Notes: generated from the letters alone by a model not told the origin. Shown: positions 1-8,184, counted from the first letter of the stretch. The stretch is DNA of 34,365 bases from Clostridia bacterium (GCA_028720205.1 JAQYLE010000070.1:1-34365), one strand, 5' to 3'. A program made the numbers and translations.

Positions 1-889
1 ACACTACGGGCATGCCGTTGGTAATGCCGCCGTTCACGCCGCCGTTGCGGTTGGTTTTTGTGGAGATTTTTCCGTTGCGGTCTGCGTAAAATTCGTCGTT
101 CGCCTCGCTGCCGCGCATATCGCAAAGCGAATATCCCGCGCCGAACGAAACGCCTTTTACGCCGCCGAGCGAAAAAAGCGCGTGCGATAAAACGCCTTCC
201 ACGCTGTCGAACCACGGGTTTCCCAAGCCCGCGGGTACGTTGCATACCGCGGTTTCGATAATGCCGCCCGCGCTGTCGTTCTCGGCGGCGGCGCGGCTTA
301 CGGCGGATATCATTTCCTCGCGCTTTGTATCGTCAAGCACGGGGAAAGATTGCCCCTGCAAACGCTTTATTTCTTCCTGCGGGTACAGGGAAAACGGCGT
401 ATCGCTTACGCCCGCGCAGCGTAATACGTGGCTGCCTATTATAATTCCCGCCCGGTTAAGCGCGGAAAGCAGAATCGCGCCCGCCGCCGCGATCGCCGCC
501 GTAACTCGCCCGGAAAAGTGTCCGCCGCCGCGATAATCTTCGAATCCGCGGAATTTTTCGTGCGCCGCGAAATCGGCGTGGGAGGGGCGCGCCAAAAAGC
601 GCGTGGCTTCGTAATCGTTGCTGCGCGTATCGGTATTGGGTATCACGATAGCGAGCGGCGAACCCGTGGTGTAGCCGCCCGTCACGCCGCTCAGAATAGA
701 AAATTCGTCCTTTTCTTTGCGCGCCGTATCCGTTTTTAAGGCGGGGCGGCGAAGGGTGAGTCGGTTTGCGATATACTCTTCGTCTACGGGAATTCCGGCG
801 GCAAGCCCGTCGAGCACCGCGCCGATTGCCGCGCCGTGGCTTTCTCCGAAAAGGGTGAGCGTAACGTTGTTGCCGAAAGAGTTTTTCAT
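1..889 (-). CDS. aroC: Chorismate synthase, N-terminal 296 residues (3' end outside window)
   Basis: Catalyses the last shikimate step, 5-enolpyruvylshikimate-3-phosphate to chorismate, using reduced FMN, in the cytoplasm. Reading the minus strand from the ATG at 889 gives an open frame to the window edge. It contains the family motifs LFGESHG near the N-terminus, RPSHADF, DYRGGGHFSGR and, at the edge, GGVNGGITNGMP. The GGGHFSGR form rather than GGGRSSAR is the one I associate with clostridial enzymes. The start overlaps the aroB stop as ATGA. Its Shine-Dalgarno AAGGAGG lies inside the last aroB codons, so the two genes are probably translationally coupled. It is the third gene of a pheA-aroB-aroC operon. 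The family is about 360-390 aa, so some 70-90 residues lie beyond the left edge. Identity is secure; nothing looks broken in the visible part. Confidence 0.95.
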   Translation of the reverse strand, partial: MKNSFGNNVTLTLFGESHGAAIGAVLDGLAAGIPVDEEYIANRLTLRRPALKTDTARKEKDEFSILSGVTGGYTTGSPLAIVIPNTDTRSNDYEATRFLARPSHADFAAHEKFRGFEDYRGGGHFSGRVTAAIAAAGAILLSALNRAGIIIGSHVLRCAGVSDTPFSLYPQEEIKRLQGQSFPVLDDTKREEMISAVSRAAAENDSAGGIIETAVCNVPAGLGNPWFDSVEGVLSHALFSLGGVKGVSFGAGYSLCDMRGSEANDEFYADRNGKISTKTNRNGGVNGGITNGMPVV

Positions 890-1914
890 AAAACCTCCTT
901 GCAAGCGCGCACGATTTCGCTTACGCTTGCCTTGCGAAAAGAAAATTTGCCGATATCTTCCGCATACACCGTAAAAATCGTATCGTCGGAGCCTTCCGCT
1001 TTTTTATCGTGAGAAATCAGCGCCGCCATTTTTTCGGGTGAAAACGAAACGCGCACGGGCAGATTATAGCGCGAAAGCAGGGCGGAAAGGCGGCTTCTTA
1101 TCTTGGGCGAAGCGAAAGGGAGCATTCCGAGCGCCACGCATTCGCCGTGCAGTAATTTTCCGTCGTACTCGCTTTCGATGGCGTGCCCGGCGGTATGCCC
1201 GAAGTTCAGTACCTTTCTGAGCCCTTTTTCCTCCGGATCGCTTTCCACCACGGCTTGTTTGACGCGCAACGATTTAACGATGATTTCTTCCGCGTTTTTA
1301 TCGAATATTTCGGGAGAGAGCGCGCTTTCTTCCAGAAGAGAAAAAAGTTCCTTGTCGCTTGTAACCGACATTTTTATCGACTCCGCAACGCCCGCGTGCA
1401 GTTGCCGCGCCGAAAGAGTCTTTAATACGTCGGGATCTATAATTACCGCCGCGGGGGGATAGAACGCGCCCACAATATTCTTTACGCCGCAAAAATCGAT
1501 CGCCGTCTTGCCGCCGATCGAGGAATCCACCTGCGATAAAAACGTGGTGGGAACGTTATAAAACGCAATGCCCCGCATATACGTTGCGGCGGCAAAACCG
1601 CATAAATCTCCCACGACGCCTCCGCCCACCGCCACCGCTCTGTCGTGGCGCGTGAAGCCGCGTTCCGTCATCGTGCGAAGAAGCAGAAGGTAATTATCCG
1701 TATTTTTGCTCCGTTCGCCCTGCGGCAGAACCACGGGCACGGGCAAGTCGAAGTGCGCCGAAACCGTTTTTACGTAAGATTCGGGTACGCCGTCGTCCGT
1801 TACGATCAGCGTTTTTCCGCCGCGCGGAATTTTAAACGCGTCGTTTGCGCAAAGCGCGCCGCGCCGGACGGTTACTTCGTATTCCCCCGTTTTTGTTTTT
1901 ACGCGTAATATCAT
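886..1914 (-). CDS. aroB: 3-dehydroquinate synthase (342 aa)
   Basis: Converts DAHP to 3-dehydroquinate, the second shikimate step, with NAD and a divalent metal. Visible motifs are GGGVVGDLCGFAAATYMRG at residues 97-115 (NAD site), TTFLSQVDSSIGGKTAID at 123-140, and the metal ligand set E178 (GVAESIK), H240 (NFGHTAGHAIE) and H256 (LLHGECVALGM). Length is close to the usual 340-360 aa. The frame stays open far upstream through pheA in another frame, but homology begins at the ATG at 1914. Its ribosome site GGGAG (1929-1925) lies 10 nt upstream, inside the last unit of a tandem repeat array. It follows pheA after a 128-nt gap and overlaps aroC by four bases. Expression may therefore be tuned by the repeat array (inference). 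Confidence 0.95.
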   Translation of the reverse strand: MILRVKTKTGEYEVTVRRGALCANDAFKIPRGGKTLIVTDDGVPESYVKTVSAHFDLPVPVVLPQGERSKNTDNYLLLLRTMTERGFTRHDRAVAVGGGVVGDLCGFAAATYMRGIAFYNVPTTFLSQVDSSIGGKTAIDFCGVKNIVGAFYPPAAVIIDPDVLKTLSARQLHAGVAESIKMSVTSDKELFSLLEESALSPEIFDKNAEEIIVKSLRVKQAVVESDPEEKGLRKVLNFGHTAGHAIESEYDGKLLHGECVALGMLPFASPKIRSRLSALLSRYNLPVRVSFSPEKMAALISHDKKAEGSDDTIFTVYAEDIGKFSFRKASVSEIVRACKEVL

Positions 1915-1915
1915 A

Positions 1916-2015
1916 ATAGGCTGTCTCCCGTATGGATAGGTTTTCTCCCTTATGGATAGGCTGTCTCCCTTATGGATAGGCTGTCTCCCGTATGGATAGG
2001 TTTTCTCCCGTATGG
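1916..2015 (-). repeat. Five tandem 20-bp units between pheA and aroB
   Basis: Five units of exactly 20 bp lie head to tail at 1916-1935, 1936-1955, 1956-1975, 1976-1995 and 1996-2015. In the aroB direction the unit is CCATAMGGGAGAMARCCTAT, where M is A or C and R is A or G. Units differ at only two places: CAG versus AAA after GGGAGA, and C versus A before GGG. Each unit carries a GGGAG Shine-Dalgarno-like core, and the copy nearest aroB is the best ribosome site available to that gene. There are no spacers, so this is not CRISPR. Confidence 0.95.
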
Positions 2016-2042
2016 TGCAGGTTAAAATTTCTTTGTAAAGCG

Positions 2043-3128
2043 TTATCTGTACGTGCCCACAAGTCTGAGTTGCGCGCACACTGCGGAAAGTTCCCGCAAC
2101 ATGGCTTTGCCGTTTTCCGTGGCGATATTGCCGTCCGCTTCCACGTAGAAATAGTAGTTCCACAAAAGTTTTTTCATGGGGCGGCTGGTGAGGGTGCGCA
2201 TGTTGTAATCGTGCGCGCCGATGATGTTCAGCGCCTGCGCCAGAGAACCCGCCTCGTTTTTCGCCGTGAATACCAGAATGAAATGCGACGAATCGTCGGA
2301 ATCGGTAGGGGACGGCATATTCTGCACGCGCGAAAATACGGCGAAACGCGTTGTGTTGCTGCGCGAAGCATTGATTCCGCGCACGGCCACGTCCAGCGGA
2401 AACACTTCGGCGGCGTGCGCGGAAGCGATCGCCGCAAAGGTATCGTCGCATTCTTCGGCAACATATTTCGCCGCGAGAGCGGTGTTGGAAAATTCCATCG
2501 TTTTATAGCCGCGTTCGCGGATAAAATCGGCGCACTGTTCCAGCGCCTGCGGATGGGAAACCACGGTTTTTACTCTATCGGCGTCCGCGCCTTTTTTTAC
2601 GAGCAGATTATGCGTTACGTCCGTTTCCACTACGGCGTTTACGTATAAACTGCCCGAAAACGCAAGATCCATCACCACGCTTACGTCGCCCGCGTAACTG
2701 TTTTCGATAGGCAGAACGGTGCAGTCGTATTCGCCGCGCTCTACGGCGTGATAGGCTTCGGAAAAATCTCCGCACGAAAAAAGCCGCGCGGAAGGGAACG
2801 CTTTTTTTGCGGCAAAATACGCAAACGCGCCTTCCGTGCCGCTGTACGCCACTTTTAAACCGTCGGTTTCGCGCGATTGCAACGCGCGCGATATACTCAT
2901 AACGGACTCAAGAAAATTTACGTAGTATTCGCGTATTTCCGCGTCTTTCACATAGGCGGAATTCTTTTGAATCACTTCGGCTTCGCGCGATTTATCCGGA
3001 ATGTTTAAGCCGCGTTGCTTTTTGTATCGCGCAATCGCTTTCGCCGCGTTCATGCGCTCTTCGAACAGCGCCGCCATCTGCTTATCGATGCCGTCGATGA
3101 TTTTTCTGTTTTCTTCCAGTTCGTTCAT
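2043..3128 (-). CDS. pheA: Bifunctional chorismate mutase / prephenate dehydratase (P-protein, 361 aa)
   Basis: Makes prephenate from chorismate and dehydrates it to phenylpyruvate, the committed route to phenylalanine. Three domains are visible: an AroQ-type all-helical chorismate mutase at about 1-85 (NRKIIDGIDKQMAALFEERM); a prephenate dehydratase at about 91-265 with SHPQAL (191-196) and the catalytic NTTRF (258-262); and an ACT regulatory domain at about 283-360 with GSLAQAL and TSRP (314-317). TSRP corresponds to the ESRP motif of Phe-binding ACT domains, so allosteric feedback by phenylalanine is likely. A GAGGT ribosome site precedes the ATG. It is the first gene of the operon with aroB and aroC, about 340 nt downstream of a consensus promoter. 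That unusually long leader holds a Phe/Tyr-rich small ORF and a terminator. Domain order and length match the Gram-negative-type fused P-protein. Confidence 0.95.
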   Translation of the reverse strand: MNELEENRKIIDGIDKQMAALFEERMNAAKAIARYKKQRGLNIPDKSREAEVIQKNSAYVKDAEIREYYVNFLESVMSISRALQSRETDGLKVAYSGTEGAFAYFAAKKAFPSARLFSCGDFSEAYHAVERGEYDCTVLPIENSYAGDVSVVMDLAFSGSLYVNAVVETDVTHNLLVKKGADADRVKTVVSHPQALEQCADFIRERGYKTMEFSNTALAAKYVAEECDDTFAAIASAHAAEVFPLDVAVRGINASRSNTTRFAVFSRVQNMPSPTDSDDSSHFILVFTAKNEAGSLAQALNIIGAHDYNMRTLTSRPMKKLLWNYYFYVEADGNIATENGKAMLRELSAVCAQLRLVGTYR

Positions 3129-3192
3129 AATGTTTTACCTCGCCGTGTGTGGTTTTTGTTTTGTCCGGGGGCGCTTTTCTTCAGCGAAAAAA

Positions 3193-3236
3193 GCAAAATA
3201 AAAAATAAACGATTTCCGCACCGTAGGGGAAACCGT
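3193..3236 (-). terminator. Intrinsic terminator inside the pheA leader (candidate attenuator)
   Basis: In the direction of pheA, a 9-bp stem forms between ACGGUUUCC (3236-3228) and GGAAAUCGU (3217-3209), with one G-U pair and a 10-nt loop. It is followed by a T-rich run at 3208-3195 (TTATTTTTTATTTT). It lies 65 nt upstream of the pheA ATG and downstream of the operon promoter. If it worked constitutively it would silence the operon, so a conditional role is expected. The structure is read by eye; its strength was not computed. Confidence 0.6.
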
Positions 3237-3264
3237 CTGAAAGCCGTTTGAAATAATTACGGAA

Positions 3265-3429
3265 TCAACGCCGTGCCGGAACGGAGCGCGTTATATATCG
3301 ACAAAAAGCAAAATAGCGGTACGAAAATCGTATCGCGCACATAAAGCGGTAATAAAGAGAACGGCAGGCAACGTGCCGTTTTTCGCTCTGCTTATTTTCG
3401 GCTTGGAGACAACCGCTGAATTTTTGCAT
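3265..3429 (-). CDS. Putative Phe/Tyr-rich leader peptide of the pheA operon (54 aa)
   Basis: A small ORF sits in the pheA leader between the promoter and the leader terminator. The ATG at 3429 has an AAAAGGA ribosome site 8 nt upstream (3444-3438); an ATG at 3447 is also in frame. Residues 26-45 contain nine Phe or Tyr codons, including the run RFSYRYFAFCRY, and the ORF contains no Trp. The stop lies 28 nt before the terminator stem. A hairpin at 3316-3336 overlaps the aromatic codons. This layout resembles leader peptides of transcription attenuation, where stalling at codons of the end product lets an alternative RNA fold replace the terminator. The composition could also arise by chance in a T-rich leader, and I recognise no homolog. 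The peptide is longer than classical leaders. Confidence 0.35.
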   Translation of the reverse strand: MQKFSGCLQAENKQSEKRHVACRSLYYRFMCAIRFSYRYFAFCRYITRSVPARR

Positions 3430-3477
3430 TTGCTTTTTCCTTTTCATAGCGAAAGATTTCGCTTCCGTATTGTTATC

Positions 3478-3506
3478 ATTATATTCGTTTATTTACTTTT
3501 TGTCAA
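3478..3506 (-). promoter_or_regulatory. Vegetative promoter of the pheA-aroB-aroC operon
   Basis: On the minus strand TTGACA (3506-3501) and TATAAT (3483-3478) are separated by exactly 17 bp, a perfect sigma-A-type match. Transcription should start near 3471, giving a leader of about 340 nt before pheA. Confidence 0.85.
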
Positions 3507-3607
3507 GCGTATAACGGCGAAATACGCCGAAAAATAAGCCGGAACAAAGAAAAAAGCGTAAAAAATCGTTATTTCACGGTTATTACGCTAAAAAATCGAC
3601 AGAACGT

Positions 3608-3652
3608 TATAAAAAAATTCCGCCGCGCGTGCTTATTTTGTACGCGCGGCGG
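3608..3652 (-). terminator. Intrinsic terminator of the pot operon
   Basis: In the potD direction, an 11-bp GC-rich stem (CCGCCGCGCGT with ACGCGCGGCGG) with an 11-nt loop is followed by AATTTTTTT. It begins 28 nt after the potD stop and separates this operon from the pheA promoter. Confidence 0.9.
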
Positions 3653-3680
3653 TTGACGTTACGGTATAGGTCAAAAGCGT

Positions 3681-5003
3681 TTACTTGGCGGCGCTTACTT
3701 CGCTCCATAAACTGTTGGCGCGGTCGTTCGTCGCCGCGTCGAAGTAGCGCATCACCACAAGGCGTTTAATCGTTTTCTCGTCGGGGAACTGTGCGAAAAG
3801 TTGGCGTTTCAACTGCGATTCGGGCACGGACAATACGTAATTTTCGTTATGATTACCGTCTGCGGAAAAGAAATAACTTAAATCGTAATCAACTACGCTT
3901 TCAGCCGCGCCGTCTGCCGCGCTGTACTTTTCCGCAAAATAATTAAATACCGCTTCTCCGCCCACGCAGGGAGTATAGCCGATATAATCGCTGTTTCTCA
4001 CGGCGTTTTCCGGCTTGGAAACAAAGTTGACGAACGCGGCGGCGGCGTTTACGTTTGCGCCTTTCATCATCACCCAGCCGTCGAACCACAGATTGGAAGC
4101 AAGGGAGGGAATCACGTAATCGAGCGCAAGATTGTTTTCTTCTTCCGCAAGGTCCAGAATATACACGGCGTCGCCGCTCCATTGGTACGAAACGTCGTAT
4201 TCGCCCGCGATGATTTCGTCTTTTGCGTCGTCCGTTTCAAAGCGTACGCCGCTTGTTTTCACCTCGGTAAGCAGCGTTTTTACGGCGTTCATCGTGCTTT
4301 CGGAAGTATCGTTCATCTTATCCGCTATCGCGGCGATAAATTCCTCATTCGTCAGAGCACCGCCTGAAAGTTGCGCGTCGTAGTACATGCCGAGTCCCAT
4401 AAAGTACGAATCGCGCACGTTGTTTTTCGCCGTGGCTTTCGCGCCGTGATTTTTTACGACGTTCCAGTATTGCGCTTCGGCGGTATACTCGGGCTTTACC
4501 ACAAAACCCGTGGTGCCCCACATATATCCCGCGGCATAATCCTTCCAACTTTCGCCGTTCGTGAATTTTCCTTCGGCAAACGTTTTATCGATATACGGCG
4601 AAACGTTTCTGGCGTAATAATTGGTTTCCACCGAGGTATCGAAGAACGATTCGGGGAATTTTTCAAGTTTATCTTCCGCCTGCAACTTCATGATCATATA
4701 TTCCGAAGGGCAGAGTAAATCGTATTGTTCGCCTATGCTGATTTTATTGTACATCGTCTCGTTGTCGTCGAGGGGAACGTATTTTACTTTGATTTTGTTT
4801 CCCGTCTGTTCTTCGTACCACGCTTCGAAGTCCTGCACCATGGGGTTGTTTTCTTCGTCGCCTTCGTCGATATATTCTTCCCAACTTGCGATGCGCAAAA
4901 CCGGGGTTTTACTGCAAGAAGCCAAAGAGGGCAGCGCCGCCGCGCACGTCGTAGCCGCCAGAGCGACGGAGAGTATTTTTTTTGCGGAAAGTGCGTTTTT
5001 CAT
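3681..5003 (-). CDS. potD: Spermidine/putrescine-binding lipoprotein (440 aa)
   Basis: Extracellular solute-binding component of the PotABCD polyamine ABC importer. The N-terminus is a lipoprotein signal: a basic start, a hydrophobic stretch, then the lipobox LASC with Cys30, which would be acylated and anchor the protein to the outer face of the membrane. The mature protein begins with RIASWEEYIDEGDEE, similar to the start of PotD-type binding proteins. Length is somewhat above the usual 350 aa. It is the last gene of the operon; its ATG overlaps the potC stop as ATGA, with an AGGAG ribosome site inside potC. A strong terminator follows. Polyamine specificity is inferred from the complete PotABC context; the ligand residues were not checked one by one. 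Confidence 0.9.
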   Translation of the reverse strand: MKNALSAKKILSVALAATTCAAALPSLASCSKTPVLRIASWEEYIDEGDEENNPMVQDFEAWYEEQTGNKIKVKYVPLDDNETMYNKISIGEQYDLLCPSEYMIMKLQAEDKLEKFPESFFDTSVETNYYARNVSPYIDKTFAEGKFTNGESWKDYAAGYMWGTTGFVVKPEYTAEAQYWNVVKNHGAKATAKNNVRDSYFMGLGMYYDAQLSGGALTNEEFIAAIADKMNDTSESTMNAVKTLLTEVKTSGVRFETDDAKDEIIAGEYDVSYQWSGDAVYILDLAEEENNLALDYVIPSLASNLWFDGWVMMKGANVNAAAAFVNFVSKPENAVRNSDYIGYTPCVGGEAVFNYFAEKYSAADGAAESVVDYDLSYFFSADGNHNENYVLSVPESQLKRQLFAQFPDEKTIKRLVVMRYFDAATNDRANSLWSEVSAAK

Positions 5004-5827
5004 GAATTTTTTTCTCCTTTATTTTCGTTTTTTTTCGATTTTTTTACGGCAATCACGTTGGCAACGGTTACCGAGATTACGATAAATATAAATACCACGG
5101 CGGTAAAAGCCCTGTACGACGCTTTTACGATAGGCGCTTTCTTTCCCTTCGTAAGCGAATAGATATGCGTGCTGATGGTATGGAAGGTATCGGGTTTGGT
5201 ATACGCCGCAATCACGTAATCGTCCAGCGAGAGGGTAACGGCGAGTAAAAACCCCGAAATAATACCGGGCAGAATCTGAGGAATAATAACGGAAAACAGC
5301 GCCTTGGCGGGCGTGGCGCCCAAATCCAGCGCCGCCTCGTATAAACTGTTGTCCATCTGCTTTAACTTGGGCATGACGGAGAGCACCACGAACGGCGTGC
5401 AAAGCGCCGTCTGCCCCAGAACGAGGGGAATAAACGTGGATTTATCGATATTCAGCGCCACCACAAGAAGAACGAACGAAATCGCCGTAACCACGTCCGC
5501 GTTGATAACGGGAATCTGATTTACGCCCGAAAGAACGGAGGACGTTTTCTTTTTCGAATAGTAAATGCCGATAGCGCCCGTCGTTCCCAGCAGTGTGGAA
5601 AGGGTAGCCACGATGATTGCCAGAAGCAGCGTGGATAGCACGACGGGCAGGGGATCGTTTGAAAAGTTAAAGAAATATTCGTAGTGTTTCCACGAAAAAC
5701 CCGTCCAGGTTCTGATGGACGTGCTCTCGTTGAACGAATACACCGTTAAAAGCACGATCGGCGCGTAAATGAACGCGATAACCAGCAGAATAAATACGAT
5801 TTTTAAAATTTTCGCCGTTTTTTTCAT
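5000..5827 (-). CDS. potC: Polyamine ABC transporter permease PotC (275 aa)
   Basis: One of two inner-membrane permeases forming the polyamine translocation path. It shows about six hydrophobic segments, beginning with ILKIVFILLVIAFIYAPIV, and the cytoplasmic EAA loop EAALDLGATPAKALFSVI that contacts the ATPase. I place the start at the ATG at 5827 rather than the in-frame GTG at 5836. The GTG is part of the ribosome site AGAGGTGA, which lies 5 nt before the ATG. It follows potB after a 12-nt gap and overlaps potD by four bases, so the operon is tightly coupled. Length and position are typical for PotC. Confidence 0.93.
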   Translation of the reverse strand: MKKTAKILKIVFILLVIAFIYAPIVLLTVYSFNESTSIRTWTGFSWKHYEYFFNFSNDPLPVVLSTLLLAIIVATLSTLLGTTGAIGIYYSKKKTSSVLSGVNQIPVINADVVTAISFVLLVVALNIDKSTFIPLVLGQTALCTPFVVLSVMPKLKQMDNSLYEAALDLGATPAKALFSVIIPQILPGIISGFLLAVTLSLDDYVIAAYTKPDTFHTISTHIYSLTKGKKAPIVKASYRAFTAVVFIFIVISVTVANVIAVKKSKKNENKGEKNS

Positions 5828-5839
5828 TGCGTTCACCTC

Positions 5840-6652
5840 TTACCAGAGCGCCTTGCCTTTCGCCGCGCCGTTCTCGTTTTTAAACCCGCCCGTCAAATAG
5901 GTAAAGAGGAACATCAACGCTAAAAGCACAATCGCCGTTACGCTGCCGCGCCCCCAACTGTCGTTTAAAAACGCAAAGTCGATAAAGCCGCCGATGATCG
6001 TCACCTTGTTGTTCGTCATCCAGTTCGATACCACGTAATTGGTCATCGAGGGCAGAAACACCATGGAAACGCCGCTTAAAATGCCCGCTTTCGAAAGGGG
6101 AAGAGTAACGCGCAGAAAGGTTTTCGCTTTGTTCGCGCCCAAATCGCGCGCCGCTTCCAGATAACTTTTGTCTATCTTTAAAATAGTGGTGTAGATAGGC
6201 AGAATCATAAAGGGCAGAAAGTCGTACACCATACCCAGCACGGTGTTGAAAATATCCCAGCCCGCCGATCGGTTGATCAGCCCCATCCAACTGAGCAATT
6301 CTTTCAGCGCGTTGATGCGGAGTACGAAGTTCACCCACATCGGCACGATAAAAATCAAAAGCAGAGCGGACTTGTTTTTCAGATTGCACCGCGCTATGAT
6401 ATACGCTACGGGATAGGCGATTAAAAGGCAGGAGATCGTGCTTAAAAAGGCGATGAAAAAACTTCTTCCCGCCACGCGTAAATTAACGGGCGTGGTGAAA
6501 AACGTTACGAAATTACCGAAAGTGAGCCTTCCCGTTACGTCGTCGCGCAGAGCGTAATACAACACGAAAAACAGGGGAATCACCACGAACACCGCCATAA
6601 ACAGCGCGTAGGGAATCGCCAGAAAACTCCGCGAAAAGCGAACTTTTTTCAT
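5840..6652 (-). CDS. potB: Polyamine ABC transporter permease PotB (270 aa)
   Basis: Partner permease of PotC in the inner membrane. The N-terminal segment FLAIPYALFMAVFVVIPLFFV is the first of about six membrane helices. The EAA loop EAARDLGANKAKTFLRVTLP, for docking to PotA, is present. The start ATG overlaps the potA stop as ATGA, and GGAGG lies 10 nt upstream within potA. Length fits the family (about 275-285 aa). Gene order A-B-C-D is the canonical one for this system. Confidence 0.93.
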   Translation of the reverse strand: MKKVRFSRSFLAIPYALFMAVFVVIPLFFVLYYALRDDVTGRLTFGNFVTFFTTPVNLRVAGRSFFIAFLSTISCLLIAYPVAYIIARCNLKNKSALLLIFIVPMWVNFVLRINALKELLSWMGLINRSAGWDIFNTVLGMVYDFLPFMILPIYTTILKIDKSYLEAARDLGANKAKTFLRVTLPLSKAGILSGVSMVFLPSMTNYVVSNWMTNNKVTIIGGFIDFAFLNDSWGRGSVTAIVLLALMFLFTYLTGGFKNENGAAKGKALW

Positions 6653-8163
6653 GATACTTTATCCTCCGCGACCTTTAAGGTAAGGCGAATTTTGTCTTTG
6701 GGAATCACAAGGCTGACAAGATCGTTTTCGTTCCATAAATCCTCGCACGCCAGAACGTAATCTTCCTCGTTCTCCGTGCGTACGATATAGCGGTAGTATT
6801 CGCTCTTGTAAATGAGCGAGATGATATGCCCCAACGCGCCTCCCTCTTCGGGATTGTCGCTCATCGTAATGTCGTGCAAGCCCACTTCCACGTTTACTTC
6901 CGTACCCGTCAGATCTAATTTTTCGCCTTTCGCCGTAATCAGATACCCTTCTTCGTCGAGGTGAGAACCCTTGTACAGTTGCGTTACGTCGCAATCGAAT
7001 TCGCCGTCGCCGAATTCCACGGTGTTGCGCTTGGTAATCACGCCCGTAAAGCGGTTGACGCGGAAAACTTTTTTCATTACGTGTATGCCGTCCGCGGCGA
7101 CGCAGAGCCCGATTTTTTCGCCTGCGGCGGGCGCGGCGGTGCTGCGTACCTCTATCTCATACCTGCCGCATTGCACGAGAATCTGATAGTGAATGCCTTT
7201 AAACACCACCGAGGTGACTTTGCCTTTCAGTTGCCCTTCGCTTTCGCTTACTATTTTCACGTCTTCGGGGCGCACCACCACGTCCACGGGTTCGTCTTTT
7301 TCAAAGCCGCCGTCTTCGCAGGGGAAAGATTTTCCGCAGAATCGCACTACGTTGTCCGCGGGCATCACGCCCGTAAAGATGTTGCTTTCGCCGATAAAGT
7401 CCGCTACGAACGCGTTTTTCGGCTCGTTGTAAATATCTTCGGGCGTGCCGATTTGCTGAATACGTCCGTCGGACATAACGATAATCGTATCGGACATGGT
7501 AAGCGCCTCTTCCTGATCGTGCGTAACGTAAATAAAGGTAATGCCGAGGCGACGGTGCATGGCTTTCAGTTCCAGTTGCATTTCTTTACGCATTTTTAAA
7601 TCGAGCGCGCCCAGAGGCTCGTCGAGCAGAAGAATTTCAGGCTCGTTAATAATGGCGCGCGCGATGGCGATGCGTTGTTGCTGTCCGCCGGAAAGGGTGG
7701 AGATGGAGCGTTTTTCAAACCCTGCCAGATCCACCACGTCCAGCGCGTTTTTCACCTTTTCTTTGATTTCGGCTTTAGTTAAGGGTACGAGTTTGGTTTT
7801 GGTATTGCCTTTTTTATCGACGTACGTTATTTCCGTGCGCTTTAATTTCAAGCCGAACGCCACGTTGTCGAACACGTTGAGGTGGGGAAACAACGCGTAT
7901 TTCTGAAACACCGTGTTTACGGGGCGTTTGTTGGGAGGCAACGCGGAAATATCTTCGCCGTTGAGTAAAATTTTCCCTTCGTCGGGCATTTCAAACCCCG
8001 CTATCATACGCAGCGTGGTGGTTTTGCCGCAGCCCGAAGGACCGAGCAGCGTTACGAACTCGCCCTTGCGTACGTAAAAACCGATATTATCGATTACGGT
8101 AGCGCCGTCGTACGATTTCGATACGCCGGTAAGTTCTATGATGTGAGCAGTATTTTTGTCCAT
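6649..8163 (-). CDS. potA: Polyamine ABC transporter ATPase PotA with extended C-terminus (504 aa)
   Basis: Energises polyamine uptake at the cytoplasmic face of PotB-PotC. Walker A GPSGCGKTT is at 41-49, the signature LSGGQ at 157-161, Walker B ILLLDEP at 177-183 and the H-loop His at 215. A first TOBE-like beta domain is at about 313-365 (GKVTSVVFKGIHYQILVQ). Two features are unusual. A polar, lysine-rich insertion at about 110-130 lies in the helical subdomain. About 130 extra residues follow the first TOBE domain and end in a second TOBE-like segment at about 444-497 (GHIISLIYKSEYYRYIV). Usual PotA proteins are about 350-380 aa. The extra domain may sense the substrate or the regulator, which is inference. 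It starts 21 nt after the regulator gene and has GGAG 8 nt before the ATG. Confidence 0.93.
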   Translation of the reverse strand: MDKNTAHIIELTGVSKSYDGATVIDNIGFYVRKGEFVTLLGPSGCGKTTTLRMIAGFEMPDEGKILLNGEDISALPPNKRPVNTVFQKYALFPHLNVFDNVAFGLKLKRTEITYVDKKGNTKTKLVPLTKAEIKEKVKNALDVVDLAGFEKRSISTLSGGQQQRIAIARAIINEPEILLLDEPLGALDLKMRKEMQLELKAMHRRLGITFIYVTHDQEEALTMSDTIIVMSDGRIQQIGTPEDIYNEPKNAFVADFIGESNIFTGVMPADNVVRFCGKSFPCEDGGFEKDEPVDVVVRPEDVKIVSESEGQLKGKVTSVVFKGIHYQILVQCGRYEIEVRSTAAPAAGEKIGLCVAADGIHVMKKVFRVNRFTGVITKRNTVEFGDGEFDCDVTQLYKGSHLDEEGYLITAKGEKLDLTGTEVNVEVGLHDITMSDNPEEGGALGHIISLIYKSEYYRYIVRTENEEDYVLACEDLWNENDLVSLVIPKDKIRLTLKVAEDKVS

Positions 8164-8184
8164 GGTAAAATCTCCGCTAAAAAA

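Noticed and set aside
1916..2015. CRISPR array
   Set aside because: The 20-bp units are directly adjacent with no spacers, and no cas genes are near.
1915..2451. In-frame upstream extension of aroB to a 521-residue protein
   Set aside because: The added residues read through the tandem repeats and antisense-like sequence within pheA on the same strand. They have no family similarity and no ribosome site; AroB homology begins at 1914.
3129..3471. T-box riboswitch in the pheA leader
   Set aside because: TACCGC occurs twice, but the AGGGTGGNACCGCG core and a UGGN bulge sequence are missing, so I cannot support a T-box.
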